Assembly: GCF_026686735.1 (NCBI RefSeq)
Contig: NZ_CP113432.1
Coordinates: forward strand, 2,965,001-3,029,000
DNA: 64,000 nucleotides
Direction: 5' to 3'
Source: Pseudomonas triclosanedens
Lineage (GTDB): Bacteria > Pseudomonadota > Gammaproteobacteria > Pseudomonadales > Pseudomonadaceae
Below are positions 56,216 through 64,000 of this stretch, in pieces. Each line of letters opens with the position of its first letter. Position 1 is the stretch's first letter. Made by a program: the position numbers and the translations under genes. The notes beneath the pieces were generated by a model. That model had not been told where the DNA came from and made no database searches. It worked only from the letters and a program-made list of their open reading frames with translations.

Positions 56216-58990
56216 TTACCACATCACCCGCACGCCAACCTTGGCCCCCACCGAGTGGCTGTCTCCGAAGCCCTGCAGGCTGGTACGCCCGAGCAGCTCG
56301 CCGAACAGCATGGATCGGCCGTTATCCCAGTCCAGCGATCCACCTACGCCGAGACCGCCCCAGAGGGCTTGCTCTTCGCTCTTCACATGCAGCTCGTCAA
56401 CGTCCGCCGAGGTACCGTTGGCGAAGTCGTAATAGAGATTGGCAATACCGTAGATGTGCGAGCGGCTGGTCTTTGCGTTGCTGGAGATCCACTGGGTTTC
56501 GCGGTCTAGGGAAACGCCCAGACGGGAAATCACGCTGTCGCCGTTGTCGTCGGAGACCTTGGCGCCGTAATCGTCGGTGAACGAATCGAAGCGCACCTGC
56601 GACCAGCTCAGTTGAGCCTGCGGGGTAACCGACCAGATGTCGTCCAGCGCCACCCGACGACCCACTTCGACGCTGGCGGCCGCCCCGTTGCCCCGGTTGC
56701 CCTTCTCCAGCTTCTTGCCCAGTTGCGAGGAGCGCAGGTCGCTGTCGTACCAGCTCAGTGTTGCCTGACCGTCCACATAGGTACCGTCGTTGCCGTACCA
56801 GGTGGCGGTGCCGCCGAAGCCATAGCCAGTTACATCGATGGAGCCGTCGCCATACATCGAGGAGACGCTGGAATTGGCAGTGCCATAGTGCATGGTCGGG
56901 CCGACGACCAGAGTGCCGGCGTCGCTTTCATAGACCGGCGCATCGAATCCCGCTTCGAACTTCCACAGGTGCACATCGTAGTCGGCCTTGCTGGTGCTGG
57001 AAGACGGATCGATCTGCGAGTCCGTGCCCTCCGCCCTCACCCACGCTCCACGGCCGATGGCCGGCCTGCCGCTCTTCGCCTCGCTTTGCAGCTCCGCATC
57101 CGGCTGCCAGTATCGGTTGCCGACGCGCTGCTGCATCGTGCCCAGTTCGTTCACGCGCTGCAGCACGCTGGCGTAGCTCTCGTAGAGCGGCACGGTCGGC
57201 GCCAGCAGCGGGCCGGACGGCGGCGTGACGGGCGGGTTCACAGGGGGCGCAACGACCGGGTTGTCCAGCGAGGAACGCAAGTACCAGTTGCCGTCATTGG
57301 ACGCGCTCGTGCTGCCCTGGTACAGGCGATAGGCGTAGGCACCGGCCACGACGGCAGGCTGCCCTTGGTAGGTGTAGTTGCCGAGCAGGGTGAACACGCC
57401 GCTGGAAGCGCCCCCGACTTCGATGATCCGGATGCCCTCCGCCGTCTGGGCGCCTGCTCCGCCGAAATTGGTAACCCGGACGGGCGTGGTGCCAGACGTC
57501 GAGCCAGTGATGACCAGGCGGTCGGTGGGGGAGTCATCGCCCTTCAGTTGGGTCCGGATCTCAATCGCGCCGCCCGAAGGAGCGTAGTCCCCGGCAATAG
57601 TCAGCGTACCCAGGCTGCCGGGATGGCCAGGGGCGATGATCCCGCTGCTGGTCGTGGTCCCAACCTGGCCGATGCCGGTCAGACGCGCTCCGGACAGGAC
57701 GTTCATGGTGCCTCCCAAGGTGCCGTCCACCTGCAATGTTCCAGCCTGCACCTGGGCATCGCCCGTAAAGTTCGTACTGTTGCCGCTCAGAGTGAGGGTG
57801 CCCGCTCCCAGTTTGTTGAATGCCGAGTTCCCGCTAAAAGCGGTGGCGATACCGATGTCATGGGAGTTGCTGTCGAACCAGGCGCCTTCGCTGCCAATGA
57901 TCAGCGCCGGGATGTTTTTCAGGAAATCGGCTTCGTCCTTGTTCGCCCGCAGAATGCCGCCATCCAGATCGAGCGTCGCGGCACCGGGACCCGCTTCTAC
58001 AGCCGCCGTTTCAATAACGCCCCGCCCGCTCGCATCCCCCTTCAAGTGCACGGTCCCAACTCCACCTGCGGCGGTGCCGATTCGCACCTCGTCACCCGTG
58101 TGCACAAGCCCGCCCTTCTCGACAGTAACGATTCCGACGCCTTCAACCCCGACCTGCAGGTCGTCGGTGGCACTCAGCCGCGATACGTTGCCAGTGGTGC
58201 TCGACACAGTGACGCTGCCGACGGCGCCTGGACGGTATCCGACATAGACGGTGGCGGCGCCGCCCCCGGTCTGCTCGGTTGCGACCGAGCCACCCTCCCG
58301 TACACTGAGGTCGCCCACCCCCTCGAACCCCACGTAGATATTGTTGAGAGGGGTCCAGCTAGAGCCGGCATCGGTGACGGTGACCTGTCCCATCCCGCCC
58401 AGCTCCGTTCCTAGCAATGCTTGCTCGCTGCGCACCTCGCCACCATTGTTGACTTGGAGCATCCCGGCTCCCTTCATGCCGATCTGGAAGGTAGGCAATA
58501 GACCGGGGCCAGCGCTGGCATCCCAGAGCGAATTGGGCCCTGAAACGATGACGGTACCGGTGGAGCCTGGCTCCCTGGCGACGACGGCGGTCCCGACACT
58601 GCGCACATTGCCGCCGTTGATGATTATGAGCGCTCCGTTACCGTCCAAGCCGATATAGGTATCGCCATTATTGATCCAGCGCGAGGCGGTTCCGCTGCCG
58701 TCGGTACCTTGCACAGTAACGCTACCATTGGCGAGGCTACCGACAACGCCAGAGTCGTTTTCCACGCTCGCCCCCGCATCTATCAGCAGAGAACCAGCGG
58801 CACCATCCCCTACATAAAGGTCACCGACGACGGTCCAGTTGGGCGAGTTGGGGGGCCAGGGAGTGATGCTACCTGTAGCGGTTACACTCTGGGCCAAGGC
58901 CAGTCGAGTAGCATCCAAGCTGAAAATTGAAGCCGCTATTGCAAGGGCGAGTGTGTGGCGACGAGCGAACGCAGCGTTATTGCACTTCAA
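56216..58990 (-). CDS. Autotransporter (type Va) with beta-helix passenger
   Basis: 924 residues. A signal peptide (ALAIAASIFSLDATRLALAQ) is followed by a passenger (about 35-590) built of repeats with pattern YVG-x-x-G-x-G-x-L-x-V-x-x-G-G (for example YVGFEGVGDLSVREGG), typical of a right-handed beta-helix; an autotransporter repeat GAGTLTLSGNSTNFTGDAQVQAG-like lies near 395; a proline-rich linker (PPVNPPVTPPSGP); and a C-terminal beta-barrel of about 270 residues ending VGVRVMW. It is exported to the surface; target or function unknown. It stands alone within the stress genes. Confidence 0.9.
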   Translation of the reverse strand: MKCNNAAFARRHTLALAIAASIFSLDATRLALAQSVTATGSITPWPPNSPNWTVVGDLYVGDGAAGSLLIDAGASVENDSGVVGSLANGSVTVQGTDGSGTASRWINNGDTYIGLDGNGALIIINGGNVRSVGTAVVAREPGSTGTVIVSGPNSLWDASAGPGLLPTFQIGMKGAGMLQVNNGGEVRSEQALLGTELGGMGQVTVTDAGSSWTPLNNIYVGFEGVGDLSVREGGSVATEQTGGGAATVYVGYRPGAVGSVTVSSTTGNVSRLSATDDLQVGVEGVGIVTVEKGGLVHTGDEVRIGTAAGGVGTVHLKGDASGRGVIETAAVEAGPGAATLDLDGGILRANKDEADFLKNIPALIIGSEGAWFDSNSHDIGIATAFSGNSAFNKLGAGTLTLSGNSTNFTGDAQVQAGTLQVDGTLGGTMNVLSGARLTGIGQVGTTTSSGIIAPGHPGSLGTLTIAGDYAPSGGAIEIRTQLKGDDSPTDRLVITGSTSGTTPVRVTNFGGAGAQTAEGIRIIEVGGASSGVFTLLGNYTYQGQPAVVAGAYAYRLYQGSTSASNDGNWYLRSSLDNPVVAPPVNPPVTPPSGPLLAPTVPLYESYASVLQRVNELGTMQQRVGNRYWQPDAELQSEAKSGRPAIGRGAWVRAEGTDSQIDPSSSTSKADYDVHLWKFEAGFDAPVYESDAGTLVVGPTMHYGTANSSVSSMYGDGSIDVTGYGFGGTATWYGNDGTYVDGQATLSWYDSDLRSSQLGKKLEKGNRGNGAAASVEVGRRVALDDIWSVTPQAQLSWSQVRFDSFTDDYGAKVSDDNGDSVISRLGVSLDRETQWISSNAKTSRSHIYGIANLYYDFANGTSADVDELHVKSEEQALWGGLGVGGSLDWDNGRSMLFGELLGRTSLQGFGDSHSVGAKVGVRVMW

Positions 58991-59303
58991 GGCACATGTT
59001 CCCTGTGTTGTTCTAATTGTTGCTTCGATTCATGCAGGATCTATCGGCCGCAGAACCGAAGTAATGAAGACCGTTCGGAACCTTTTTCTGCCTCCCCCAC
59101 AGGGTGGGGCGAGATCAAGTCTCGGTTGGTGCGAGCGGTAGCTGTTTCCGGATGAGCGACAGCAGCACCTATCGGTTTGGCGCCACCGTTCATCCCCAAC
59201 GCTGAACGCCCGCGAACTGGACCAGTCATCCGGTCGTAACACCTCGCGGCGGCGATGTCACCAGCCGCCAACTTCTCCGGTACAGCGATATGGAGGACAC
59301 GAC
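58991..59303. other. Intergenic region between divergent genes
   Basis: 313 bases with no supported gene. It has a short GC hairpin, CCCCAC-AGG-GTGGGG (59097-59111), without U-run, and an AT-rich stretch just upstream of the autotransporter. Promoters for both flanking genes must lie here. Confidence 0.45.
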
Positions 59304-59609
59304 ATGGGCTGGAACGATCATCAAGACGTGGCGCTCATACAGCAGTTACGCCAGTTGCTCGCCGCGCAGGTCCTGGAGGCCGATAGCCGCCAGGAGATCC
59401 TCGCCCGCTACTTGCTCGATCACGGCTTTGCTGCGCTTTCTGAGGAGCAGCAGAAACAATTCCGTGAAGAGTTGCTGCCGCTGATGGAGCCCACGCTCGA
59501 GACGGAAACCGAGCAGCGCCTGGACATGCAGATCAACGATCCTGGCAATGAAGATCCCGGCTCGCTGATTGAGCTCGATGTCAACGAAGGCGCCACACCC
59601 CGGCGCTGA
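59304..59609 (+). CDS. Hypothetical acidic helical protein
   Basis: 101 residues, soluble, acidic and mostly helical (DVALIQQLRQLLAAQVLEADSRQEILARYLLDHG ... EQQKQFREELLPLME), with a loop-like acidic tail (PGNEDPGSLIELDVNEG). GGAGG lies 7 bases before the ATG. No family recognised. It is followed after 50 bases by a Yip1-type membrane protein on the same strand and may form a unit with it. Confidence 0.7.
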   Translation: MGWNDHQDVALIQQLRQLLAAQVLEADSRQEILARYLLDHGFAALSEEQQKQFREELLPLMEPTLETETEQRLDMQINDPGNEDPGSLIELDVNEGATPRR

Positions 59610-59659
59610 GAGTCCGGTTTCGCTATGACCGCCTTGCATGTCAGGGCCAGGAGTCTGCC

Positions 59660-60271
59660 ATGACCTTCCCGCTGATCGCCTTTTTCACTCGTCCCGAGCA
59701 GGCCTGGCGTGATCTGCGCCAGAACGTCAGCCGCCATCCCAAGTCATTCATGCCATTCTGGCTGTTGATGCCATTGATCCCCGCCGTCTGCCTGCTGATC
59801 GGCACGACGCAGGTTGGCTGGAGATTGCCCGGCAACGAAGAAACCCAGGTGCTGAGTCTTGCAAGCGGCGCCCTCCTCGCCTTCTGGTGCTATGCAGGCC
59901 TGGTGGCGGGTATCGTGGTCATTGCCTACCTGGTGCGCTGGGTTCTGTTTCGCACGCAGAGCCGGCCAGCGGTGGGTTACAGCATGGGTTTCTCTACCGC
60001 AGTGGCGCTTCCGCTGATGATTGCCGGGCTGGCCGCACTGATGCCTTCGCGCTGGTTGATGATCCTCGCCGCGGCTCTGGCCACGGCCTATTCGGGCTGG
60101 CTACTGTTCATCGGGCTGCCGATCTACATGCGCTTGAGCCAACGGCAGACCGCGTTCTACGGCGCCTGCATCCTGGCTTTCGGCTTTCTCGCACTGCTTA
60201 CCACCGCATTCGCCTTCCTCGAATTATGGGGCCAGACGCTGCTTGGCAGCGGCGAGTACCTGCAGCAATAG
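59660..60271 (+). CDS. YIP1-family inner-membrane protein
   Basis: 203 residues with five hydrophobic helices (MPFWLLMPLIPAVCLLIGT; LLAFWCYAGLVAGIVVIAYLV; VGYSMGFSTAVALPLMIAGLAAL; WLMILAAALATAYSGWLLFIGLPIYM; ILAFGFLALLTTAFAFL). The start FPLIAFFTRPEQAWRDLR and the GLPIYM block are typical of the bacterial YIP1/DUF1282 family. AGGAG lies at Shine-Dalgarno distance. Function unknown. It converges with a small acidic protein gene. Confidence 0.82.
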   Translation: MTFPLIAFFTRPEQAWRDLRQNVSRHPKSFMPFWLLMPLIPAVCLLIGTTQVGWRLPGNEETQVLSLASGALLAFWCYAGLVAGIVVIAYLVRWVLFRTQSRPAVGYSMGFSTAVALPLMIAGLAALMPSRWLMILAAALATAYSGWLLFIGLPIYMRLSQRQTAFYGACILAFGFLALLTTAFAFLELWGQTLLGSGEYLQQ

Positions 60272-60277
60272 CCAGCC

Positions 60278-60418
60278 TCAGCGCTCCGGCTGCGGCACGG
60301 GCTCTTCCGGTGGTTGCTGCATGGGGACTTCTTCGGGAAAGTCCTCGGGAATCTGGCTCTCGCGATCCGGCGGAGCCTCCTGGGGTTCGGGGCGCTGTGA
60401 GCGAACGGTCAGTGACAT
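60278..60418 (-). CDS. Small proline- and glutamate-rich protein
   Basis: 46 residues from ATG 60418, with an excellent ribosome site GGAGGTAAGCGTC directly upstream on the minus strand. The product is disordered and acidic (QEAPPDRESQIPEDFPEE and VPMQQPPEEPVPQ), without membrane segment. The longer frame to 60526 is discarded because it would pass through this ribosome site. Similar tiny proteins occur in pseudomonad stress clusters; function unknown. Confidence 0.65.
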   Translation of the reverse strand: MSLTVRSQRPEPQEAPPDRESQIPEDFPEEVPMQQPPEEPVPQPER

Positions 60419-60616
60419 GACGCTTACCTCCAACCAAAGCTGCGGCAAGAACCGCCGGTCTGTCGTTGGATATCTGGCAGCAGGATCGTTCGATTTTTCT
60501 TGCCGTAGTGCGTCGTTGCACGCCACCTGCGGGAAACTCTGAACCCCCGCACTTGAGCTCCGTCAACCGCTACACCTCGTACCGCGAGGGCATTCCATCC
60601 GATACGGAGAATCATC

Positions 60617-61135
60617 ATGAACACGACAGCTCTTCTACGCGGCGCACTGCTGTGTGCTTTCATCCTCCCGGCCGGGCCGCTGCTGGCGGCGGACCAGGAT
60701 TCGGCAAAGGACCAACACTTCGTCACCGAGGCTTCGGCTGCCGGGATGGCGGAAATCGACGCTGCCAAACTGGCCCTGAAGAAGAGCCAGTCCCCCGACG
60801 TGAAGACCTTCGCGCAGCACATCATCGATGACCACAGCAAGGCCAACGCGACCTTGAAGACGCTCGCCGAGAAGCATCGGCTGCAGCTTGCAGAAAGTGC
60901 CAGCCTGACCAACCAGGCGAAGGCCAAGGTACTCGATGTGCGCGAGGAGTCCTTCGATGCGGCATACGCCAACAATCAGGTCGGCGCCCACGAGGAAGCG
61001 GTGAAGCTCTTCACCGACGCGGCAAACAACGCCAGCGACACCGACATCAGGAAGTTCGCCCAGGACACCCTGCCAGTGCTCCAGCAACACCTGGAAATGG
61101 CGCAGGACCTGGTCAAGGCGCACCCTTCGGAATGA
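60617..61135 (+). CDS. DUF4142 exported protein
   Basis: 172 residues with a signal peptide (LLCAFILPAGPLLAADQ). The mature all-helical domain has the DUF4142 pattern: FVTEASAAGMAEIDAAKLALKKSQSPDVKTFAQHIIDDHSKANATLKTLA (two helices with DH metal-like residues) and KLFTDAANNASDTDIRKFAQDTLPVLQQHLEMAQDL. The family is ferritin-like and common in stress loci; localisation should be periplasmic. GGAG at Shine-Dalgarno distance. It converges with the PA2169-type gene across a hairpin. Confidence 0.87.
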   Translation: MNTTALLRGALLCAFILPAGPLLAADQDSAKDQHFVTEASAAGMAEIDAAKLALKKSQSPDVKTFAQHIIDDHSKANATLKTLAEKHRLQLAESASLTNQAKAKVLDVREESFDAAYANNQVGAHEEAVKLFTDAANNASDTDIRKFAQDTLPVLQQHLEMAQDLVKAHPSE

Positions 61136-61148
61136 GGCTGGATGAAGG

Positions 61149-61172
61149 CCGGAGCGCGAGTCCGCACTCCGG
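61149..61172. terminator. Hairpin between convergent genes
   Basis: CCGGAG-c-GCG (61149-61158) pairs with CGC-a-CTCCGG (61163-61172) around the tetraloop AGTC with one C-A mismatch. It lies between two converging stops and may act as a terminator in both directions, although no clear U-run follows. Confidence 0.4.
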
Positions 61173-61184
61173 TCCGTCCTGAGC

Positions 61185-61640
61185 TCAGCCTCCCATCTGC
61201 TGGCGTAGCGCGCGGATCTGATCCAGGTTGCGGATCACTCCGGCGTACTGTCTTTCCACCATCTCGCGAATGTCCATCGGCAACGCCTGCTTCAGCGCGT
61301 CCGTATAGTGCTGCAGGGCCACACCCTCGCCGCGCTCGCACTCGCTGAGCACCGCAGCTTCATCCTTGCCGCTGACCCAGGCGCGCAGGTCGATCCAGCG
61401 CCTGTGCAGGTCCGCCCCGACGCTGGTGCCATGCTCCGGACGGCCGCCCAGCTCCAGAACCTGTTTCTCCAATTGTTCCGCCGCCAGCTCGCACTCGCCG
61501 GAGCGCCGTTGGAATAGTTCCTTCAACGGCGGCGGCGTCACGTTGTCGGCGCAGGCAAGAAAGCCTTTCTGGCCATCACGGCATGTCTCGATCAGGTCGT
61601 TGAGGATGGAGACCGTCGCCTTGTCGCTATCGCTCATCAT
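61185..61640 (-). CDS. PA2169-family four-helix-bundle protein
   Basis: 151 residues, all-helical. The pattern VSILNDLIETCRDGQKGFLACADNV, LKELFQRRSGECELAAEQLEKQVLELGG, LHRRWIDLRAWVSGKDEAAVLSECERGEGVALQHYTDAL and VERQYAGVIRNLDQIRALR matches the PA2169/DUF2383 ferritin-like family. It may start at 61640 or 61637. In P. aeruginosa the namesake lies in a general-stress gene block of similar content. Metal binding is suggested by the fold only. Confidence 0.85.
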   Translation of the reverse strand: MMSDSDKATVSILNDLIETCRDGQKGFLACADNVTPPPLKELFQRRSGECELAAEQLEKQVLELGGRPEHGTSVGADLHRRWIDLRAWVSGKDEAAVLSECERGEGVALQHYTDALKQALPMDIREMVERQYAGVIRNLDQIRALRQQMGG

Positions 61641-61712
61641 CTTGGGATTCCTCCAGTGCTGTCGATCGAAGACGGCCGGTACATCAGTCAGCCGCCGGGG
61701 GTTTCGCTGCGT

Positions 61713-62468
61713 TCAGCCCCTCACCAGCCGGCCGGCACGCTCGCCGACCACCATCTCGGTGATCCAGCGCACCAGGATCTGCGTGTAGTCGTCCTGCGAC
61801 TGCTCGCTGCTCAGCGCATGATCGGCCCGGTCGATGATCCGGTGAGTCAATGAGTGCGTGTGCTGGAAGGCGGCCCGATAGCTCATGATGGTGGCGTGAG
61901 GAATGAAGTCATCGTGCTCCGACTGCACCAGCAGCACATCGCCGGTGAACGCGGCACAGGCCTTCAGCGCCCGGTTGCTGGCCGCCGGTATATGAGAGGC
62001 GCGATAGATCATCAGATCGTCGCGTGGCAGATCACGCTTGGGCAGCGACCAGTCCTCGTCGCGATAGATGGCCGGTACGCGTAGAGCCAGCCAACGCACG
62101 GCGCGCAGCTCGGTGAGAATAGAGGCGAGATAGCCGCCGTAGCTGGTGCCGACCACCGCGATGGCCGAGGGGTCGATCCGCGGATGCGCCGCCAGACGAT
62201 CATAGGCCGCCAGCAGGTCATTGAGGTTGTCTTCCCGCGTGATCCGGGCCTGCTGCGCCTCCCCTGCCCCGTGGCCCCGCAGGTCGAAGGTCAGGCACAC
62301 GCAGCCGAGCCCGGCGATGCCCCGGGCCCGCTTGAGATCGCGTTGCTGGCTGCCGCCCCAGCCGTGCACGAACAGAACGCCCGGCACATGAGTGATGGGA
62401 CTGAGGAAATTGCCCTGCAGGTGTTGCGGGCCAACATCGATGTCGATGTTTTCATCGTTGGAGTTCAT
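61713..62468 (-). CDS. Alpha/beta hydrolase
   Basis: 251 residues. Oxyanion-hole motif VHGWGGS near 33-40, nucleophile elbow GTSYGG near 107-112 (Ser), acid QSEHDDFIPH near 182-190 and catalytic histidine in DRADHALS near 218. The layout is like dienelactone-hydrolase or Abhydrolase-type esterases. The gene overlaps the upstream DUF3182 gene by 17 bases, suggesting joint expression. Substrate unknown. Confidence 0.85.
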   Translation of the reverse strand: MNSNDENIDIDVGPQHLQGNFLSPITHVPGVLFVHGWGGSQQRDLKRARGIAGLGCVCLTFDLRGHGAGEAQQARITREDNLNDLLAAYDRLAAHPRIDPSAIAVVGTSYGGYLASILTELRAVRWLALRVPAIYRDEDWSLPKRDLPRDDLMIYRASHIPAASNRALKACAAFTGDVLLVQSEHDDFIPHATIMSYRAAFQHTHSLTHRIIDRADHALSSEQSQDDYTQILVRWITEMVVGERAGRLVRG

Positions 62469-63564
62469 GAGGTTCCACCATTGCGTACTTCAGCACGAGA
62501 TCGCCGTGGGGGTCGGGGCCTCGGTACAGGACGTGCGCGTTGTCAGGTAGCGGCTTGTCTTCGAAGATTTCGAAGGACGCGGCGCGGATCACGCACAGGG
62601 CGGGTTCGGCGACGAAAGCTTCCAGCGCTGCCAGTTCGGCACCGCTGGCGCCGCCAATACGCCAGGACTGCTCCAGCACGCCTGAACACGGTCGACCCCG
62701 GATATCCGTGCCCTGGACCAGGTCGTAATTGCGGCGAGACGCGTAGAACTGCGGAAACGACTGATGTGCCGCGCGATCGAACAATAGCGCTTGCTGGATC
62801 GTCTCCCTTACCGGGGCGACCAGGTCCAGGGACAGCAATCCGTCGAAGTCCCCGCGCACCACCAGCAAGTCGCTGCCGCCATACACCAGCTCGCCGCGGG
62901 GGTTGCGGGTCTGTTGCTGGATGCCGTGGTAGCTGAGCAGCACACCAGTGATCATCACCTGGCCGACGCTGTGTGTCCGCACCTCCTGCAGATCGTCCTC
63001 GATGACCAGGCCCAGGCGGTAATCCGGCTCTTCCAGGTGCCGCAACGCATCGGCCAGCTCATCGATATCGCTGATGACCTGCTGACCCATTCCTCCCCGT
63101 CCACCTGCGGGCTTCAGGCGTTGCGGCCCGCGCTTCAGACGCGCGCTGGCACAGCGCACCGCGTCGTTGTGGCAGAACACGCTGTTGCCATCCAGCACCA
63201 GGGGCTGCACACGCCGCGCGAAGGTGTCGTTCCAACCCTTGGGTGTCAGGGTCGGGCGCTCGAACAGCGGATGCACGATGGCCTTTCCGCCCTGGAATTC
63301 GCGCTCGACGTAGCCACCGAACAGGTCAAGCGGGCCGTGAACACCCAGCCTTGCCGCCTGGGCGCGGCCGGCGACCGTGGCGTCCGGCACCCAGTAGATC
63401 GATCGTCCCGCACTGCCCTGCCCGGGAAGCTCGGCACTGAACTCCAGCCCCTGGATATCCGCCAGCCAACGGGCCAGCGCCTGGTTGGTCTGCACATCCG
63501 CAGGGTGCGCGTCGGGTTCCAGCGAGCAGGCGACGACCAGACGTGAGCTGTCGGCAGTGATCAT
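62452..63564 (-). CDS. DUF3182 family protein
   Basis: 370 residues, soluble. Recognised as DUF3182 from GRSIYWVPDATV, LGVHGPLDLFGGYVEREFQGGKAIVHPLF, DGNSVFCHNDAVRCASARLKRGPQRLKPAGGRGG and LYRGPDPHGDLVLKYAMV. The GGRGG and basic PQRLKPAGG stretch and the ED/VED pairs hint at an ATP-grasp-like fold; this is inference. Start at 63564. It forms a unit with the alpha/beta hydrolase downstream. Members are common next to the other stress genes seen here. Confidence 0.78.
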   Translation of the reverse strand: MITADSSRLVVACSLEPDAHPADVQTNQALARWLADIQGLEFSAELPGQGSAGRSIYWVPDATVAGRAQAARLGVHGPLDLFGGYVEREFQGGKAIVHPLFERPTLTPKGWNDTFARRVQPLVLDGNSVFCHNDAVRCASARLKRGPQRLKPAGGRGGMGQQVISDIDELADALRHLEEPDYRLGLVIEDDLQEVRTHSVGQVMITGVLLSYHGIQQQTRNPRGELVYGGSDLLVVRGDFDGLLSLDLVAPVRETIQQALLFDRAAHQSFPQFYASRRNYDLVQGTDIRGRPCSGVLEQSWRIGGASGAELAALEAFVAEPALCVIRAASFEIFEDKPLPDNAHVLYRGPDPHGDLVLKYAMVEPHELQR

Positions 63565-63651
63565 GGATTGCCTCCCTCGGGCAGGATGTATGAACACTCG
63601 ACTGTCGATGCAGTCAGGGGTTCTAAGCACATGACGAACAGTGGAGCGCAC

Positions 63652-63840
63652 ATGAATCCCGATCGCGAAGCGCAGATCCGCCAGAAGGCCCATGACATCT
63701 GGGTTGCCGAAGGTAAACCTCGCGGACAGGAAATCCGCCACTGGAAAATGGCCGAGGAAAGCCTGGATAGCACCCTGCCGGTCGAGCGCGCCCAGGACAT
63801 TGAATACAAGGGCAAGGAGCACCCGCGCCGCGAGGCGTAA
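63652..63840 (+). CDS. DUF2934 small protein
   Basis: 62 residues. The DUF2934 signature DREAQIRQKAHDIWVAEGKPRGQ ... HWKMAEESL is complete (residues about 4-36), followed by a short charged tail. ATG 63652 is favoured (GGAG 7 bases upstream); ATG 63631 is possible. Family function unknown, but it is regularly found in stress gene clusters. The 160 bases after it hold nothing I recognise. Confidence 0.85.
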   Translation: MNPDREAQIRQKAHDIWVAEGKPRGQEIRHWKMAEESLDSTLPVERAQDIEYKGKEHPRREA

Positions 63841-64000
63841 GGCAGGCAAAATGCAACCCGTGGCGCTGACCATCGTGCAGTTTGCTGATTGCACGGCGCC
63901 ATCCACCGGCGCATTTCTTCTGCTCGATCAGATAGTTGGACCAACCCCGAAGACTGGTACGCCCCCTGCTTGCAGCACTCTCGACGCCCGGGCCCGTTCG

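Noticed and set aside
59097..59111. Hairpin CCCCAC-AGG-GTGGGG as terminator
   Set aside because: It lies between divergent starts and no U-run follows.

Overview
The window is high-GC DNA with a Pseudomonas gene content, most like the P. aeruginosa group. This is inferred from a four-gene pfeR-pfeS-pfeA-pfeE ferric-enterobactin locus, a bapABCD-type adhesin and type I secretion operon, a pvdA homologue behind a PvdS-type promoter, and a block of small general-stress proteins. I see no tRNA, rRNA, CRISPR array, insertion sequence or prophage.

Layout. 1-4.6 kb: iron region with the end of an ECF sigma factor, a PvdA-type ornithine hydroxylase, a hydroxamate N-acyltransferase, a FhuF-type iron reductase and a convergent FhuC-type ATPase; Fur-box-like sites precede both transcription units. 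4.7-7.0 kb: UvrD-like helicase and FKBP isomerase. 7.4-16.1 kb: two convergent, tightly packed operons carrying a di-haem c-type lipoprotein, a GMC oxidoreductase and a catalase-fold protein on +, and two uncharacterised proteins plus a DyP peroxidase on -. This looks like one redox system and is my main candidate for something undescribed. 16.5-24.8 kb: glycine-zipper lipoprotein, LysR remnant, pfe locus, a small methyltransferase and an MFS transporter. 25.2-33.4 kb: bapABCD operon, whose adhesin gene is split by one extra C in a five-C run.

33.4-35.7 kb: AraC regulator, DUF3313 lipoprotein and a shrunken FadL-like gene. 35.9-42.4 kb: six-gene MoxR/DUF58/von Willebrand A/BatD operon with a compact foldable leader RNA beside the first ribosome binding site. 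42.4-47.7 kb: periplasmic HAD phosphatase, sulfatase and a membrane-fused spermidine-synthase-like protein. 47.7-51.1 kb: MgtC with a proline-rich, hairpin-containing leader, a lone SsuD monooxygenase and decayed sequence.

51.1-63.8 kb: a run of small stress-type genes (KGG-repeat protein, CinA-C amidase, DUF421, DUF892, M42 peptidase, PLDc_N, DUF4142, PA2169-like, DUF3182, DUF2934), interrupted by an autotransporter. It resembles in content the PA2134-PA2192 general-stress region of P. aeruginosa.

Most genes are intact and tightly packed. Clear breakage is limited to bapA, the LysR and FadL remnants and one short fragment near 50.4 kb. Family assignments come from reading motifs by eye; no database search was run.
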